Shown: piece by piece, positions 6,546 to 6,902 of the stretch
Position numbering within the stretch: position 1 is the stretch's first letter
Layout of the letters: each line of letters starts with the position of its first letter
From: Clostridiales bacterium UBA8153
GTDB taxonomy: Bacteria > Bacillota > Sulfobacillia > UBA8153
Length of the DNA: 6,902 nt
Direction of reading: 5' to 3'
Assembly (NCBI GenBank): GCA_003449495.1
Contig: DMHJ01000072.1
Coordinates: 1 to 6,902, forward strand
The notes under the pieces: model-generated
Databases searched by the model: none
Told to the model about the DNA's origin: nothing
Seen by the model: the letters and a program-made list of their open reading frames with translations, nothing else
Made by a program: the position numbers and the translations under genes

Positions 6546-6724
6546 CCCGTTTGCCGTCCCAGCTCTTGGTCGGAAACTGCGTGCAACCGGGTTGAAGTGG
6601 GACGTTAAGCGCCCAGGTGATGGGCTGGGGCCGGATATGACCCTTCCTGCCGGGGTTAGCCGCATGGAGAGGCCGCACCCGGGCAACCGGAAACCACTGC
6701 GGTCCTCGGCGTCCCGTTTGCCGT
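6546..6724. repeat. 12-bp direct repeat, two copies
   Basis: The sequence cccgtttgccgt occurs at 6546-6557 and again at 6713-6724, 167 bp apart in the same orientation. Flanks differ on both sides. The second copy lies 6 bp beyond the transposase stop codon. It may be a trace of insertion or duplication, or chance. Confidence 0.4.
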
Positions 6725-6730
6725 TGGCTT

Positions 6731-6902
6731 TTACGCAGCGACCAAGCTGCGGAGCCCGATCAGACGCTGGGTGCGTACCCGGCCCAGCGCCATGGCCGGC
6801 ATCACGCTCAAGGCCAAGGTGCAACGTAGCGGCATCTTCTATAAGCCCCGTATGCAGCGCTCCTCAAAGCCAAACACCCTCTCCAACCGGCAGTTTACCC
6901 GC
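6731..6902 (-). pseudogene. C-terminal remnant of an IS transposase with in-frame stop
   Basis: The minus-strand frame entering at the right edge reads RVNCRLERVFGFEERCIRGL, then a TAG (6841-6839), then KMPLRCTLALSVMPAMALGR and a tail ending LRSLVAA with TAA at 6733-6731. The pattern RLERVFGFE, RGLxKMxLRCxLAL, MLAMALGR, LRSLV is the usual C-terminus of DDE transposases common in clostridial IS elements; the Glu in LERVFGF may be the last catalytic acid. The TAG falls inside the conserved RGL-x-KM stretch, so the gene as seen is broken, though most of it lies outside the window. I cannot name the IS family with certainty. It occupies the place where ftsY would normally end, upstream of ylxM. 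Confidence 0.72.

Larger units (their letters stand above)
6515..6730. other. Gene-free stretch between transposase remnant and promoter
   Basis: I recognise no gene or RNA in these ~215 bases. Several frames are open, but their translations resemble nothing familiar, as is common in GC-rich DNA. Visible elements are the dyad at 6516-6528, an 11-bp dyad CAACC-G-GGTTG (6584-6594), a short GCCCA/TGGGC stem (6611-6625) without a T tract, and two copies of a 12-bp sequence. The right end of the insertion sequence that supplied the transposase probably lies here. Confidence 0.6.

Noticed and set aside
6611..6625. GCCCA/TGGGC stem as a terminator for the transposase.
   Set aside because: Five-base stem only, with no T tract on either side.
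6246..6824. Long minus-strand open frame covering ylxM and its upstream region (192 codons).
   Set aside because: It overlaps ylxM in another frame, crosses the promoter, and its Arg/Pro/Gly-rich translation resembles no protein; it is a GC-driven shadow.
6508..6902. Plus-strand frames that stay open across the upstream region.
   Set aside because: They are antisense to the transposase remnant, have no ribosome binding site and show no recognisable motif.

Overview
The window is about 6.9 kb of GC-rich DNA in which every recognisable gene reads on the minus strand. Ten complete genes and one cut by the left edge make a tight operon. In transcription order (right to left) they are ylxM, ffh, rpsP, khpA (ylqC), ylqD, rimM, trmD, rplS, lepB, rbgA (ylqF) and rnhB. 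This order, with YlxM, YlqD, a small KhpA-type KH protein and RbgA, is typical of Bacillota. High GC, Arg/Ala/Gly-rich proteins and frequent GTG starts suggest a GC-rich clostridial or Moorella/Desulfotomaculum-like lineage. That placement is inference; no rRNA is present.

Right edge (about 6440-6902): the upstream partner usually found here (ftsY, often with smc) is absent. Instead there is the 3' end of a transposase gene (6731 to beyond the edge) carrying an in-frame TAG. It is followed by about 200 bp with no recognisable gene, then a near-consensus sigma-A promoter (TTGACA, 18 bp, TAGAAT) aimed at ylxM. A 13-bp dyad abuts the -35 box.

Operon body (1-6439): gaps between genes are 1 to 35 bp and three junctions overlap (rpsP/khpA 16 bp, ylqD/rimM 10 bp, rbgA/rnhB 4 bp). 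I see no internal terminator, so co-transcription and translational coupling are likely. The genes link protein targeting (Ffh, YlxM, signal peptidase LepB) with ribosome components and maturation (S16, L19, RimM, RbgA), RNA binding (KhpA), tRNA m1G37 methylation (TrmD) and RNA:DNA hybrid repair (RNase HII). YlqD is a conserved protein of unknown function.

I find no new multigene system: this is a conserved housekeeping operon. The points worth a second look are substitutions in normally strict motifs (RbgA G4 NKxD reads THAD; Ffh DTAGR reads DTGGR and KLDGD reads KLDSD; LepB box B Pro is Arg), eight GTG starts among eleven genes, and the transposase remnant and promoter at the head of the operon.
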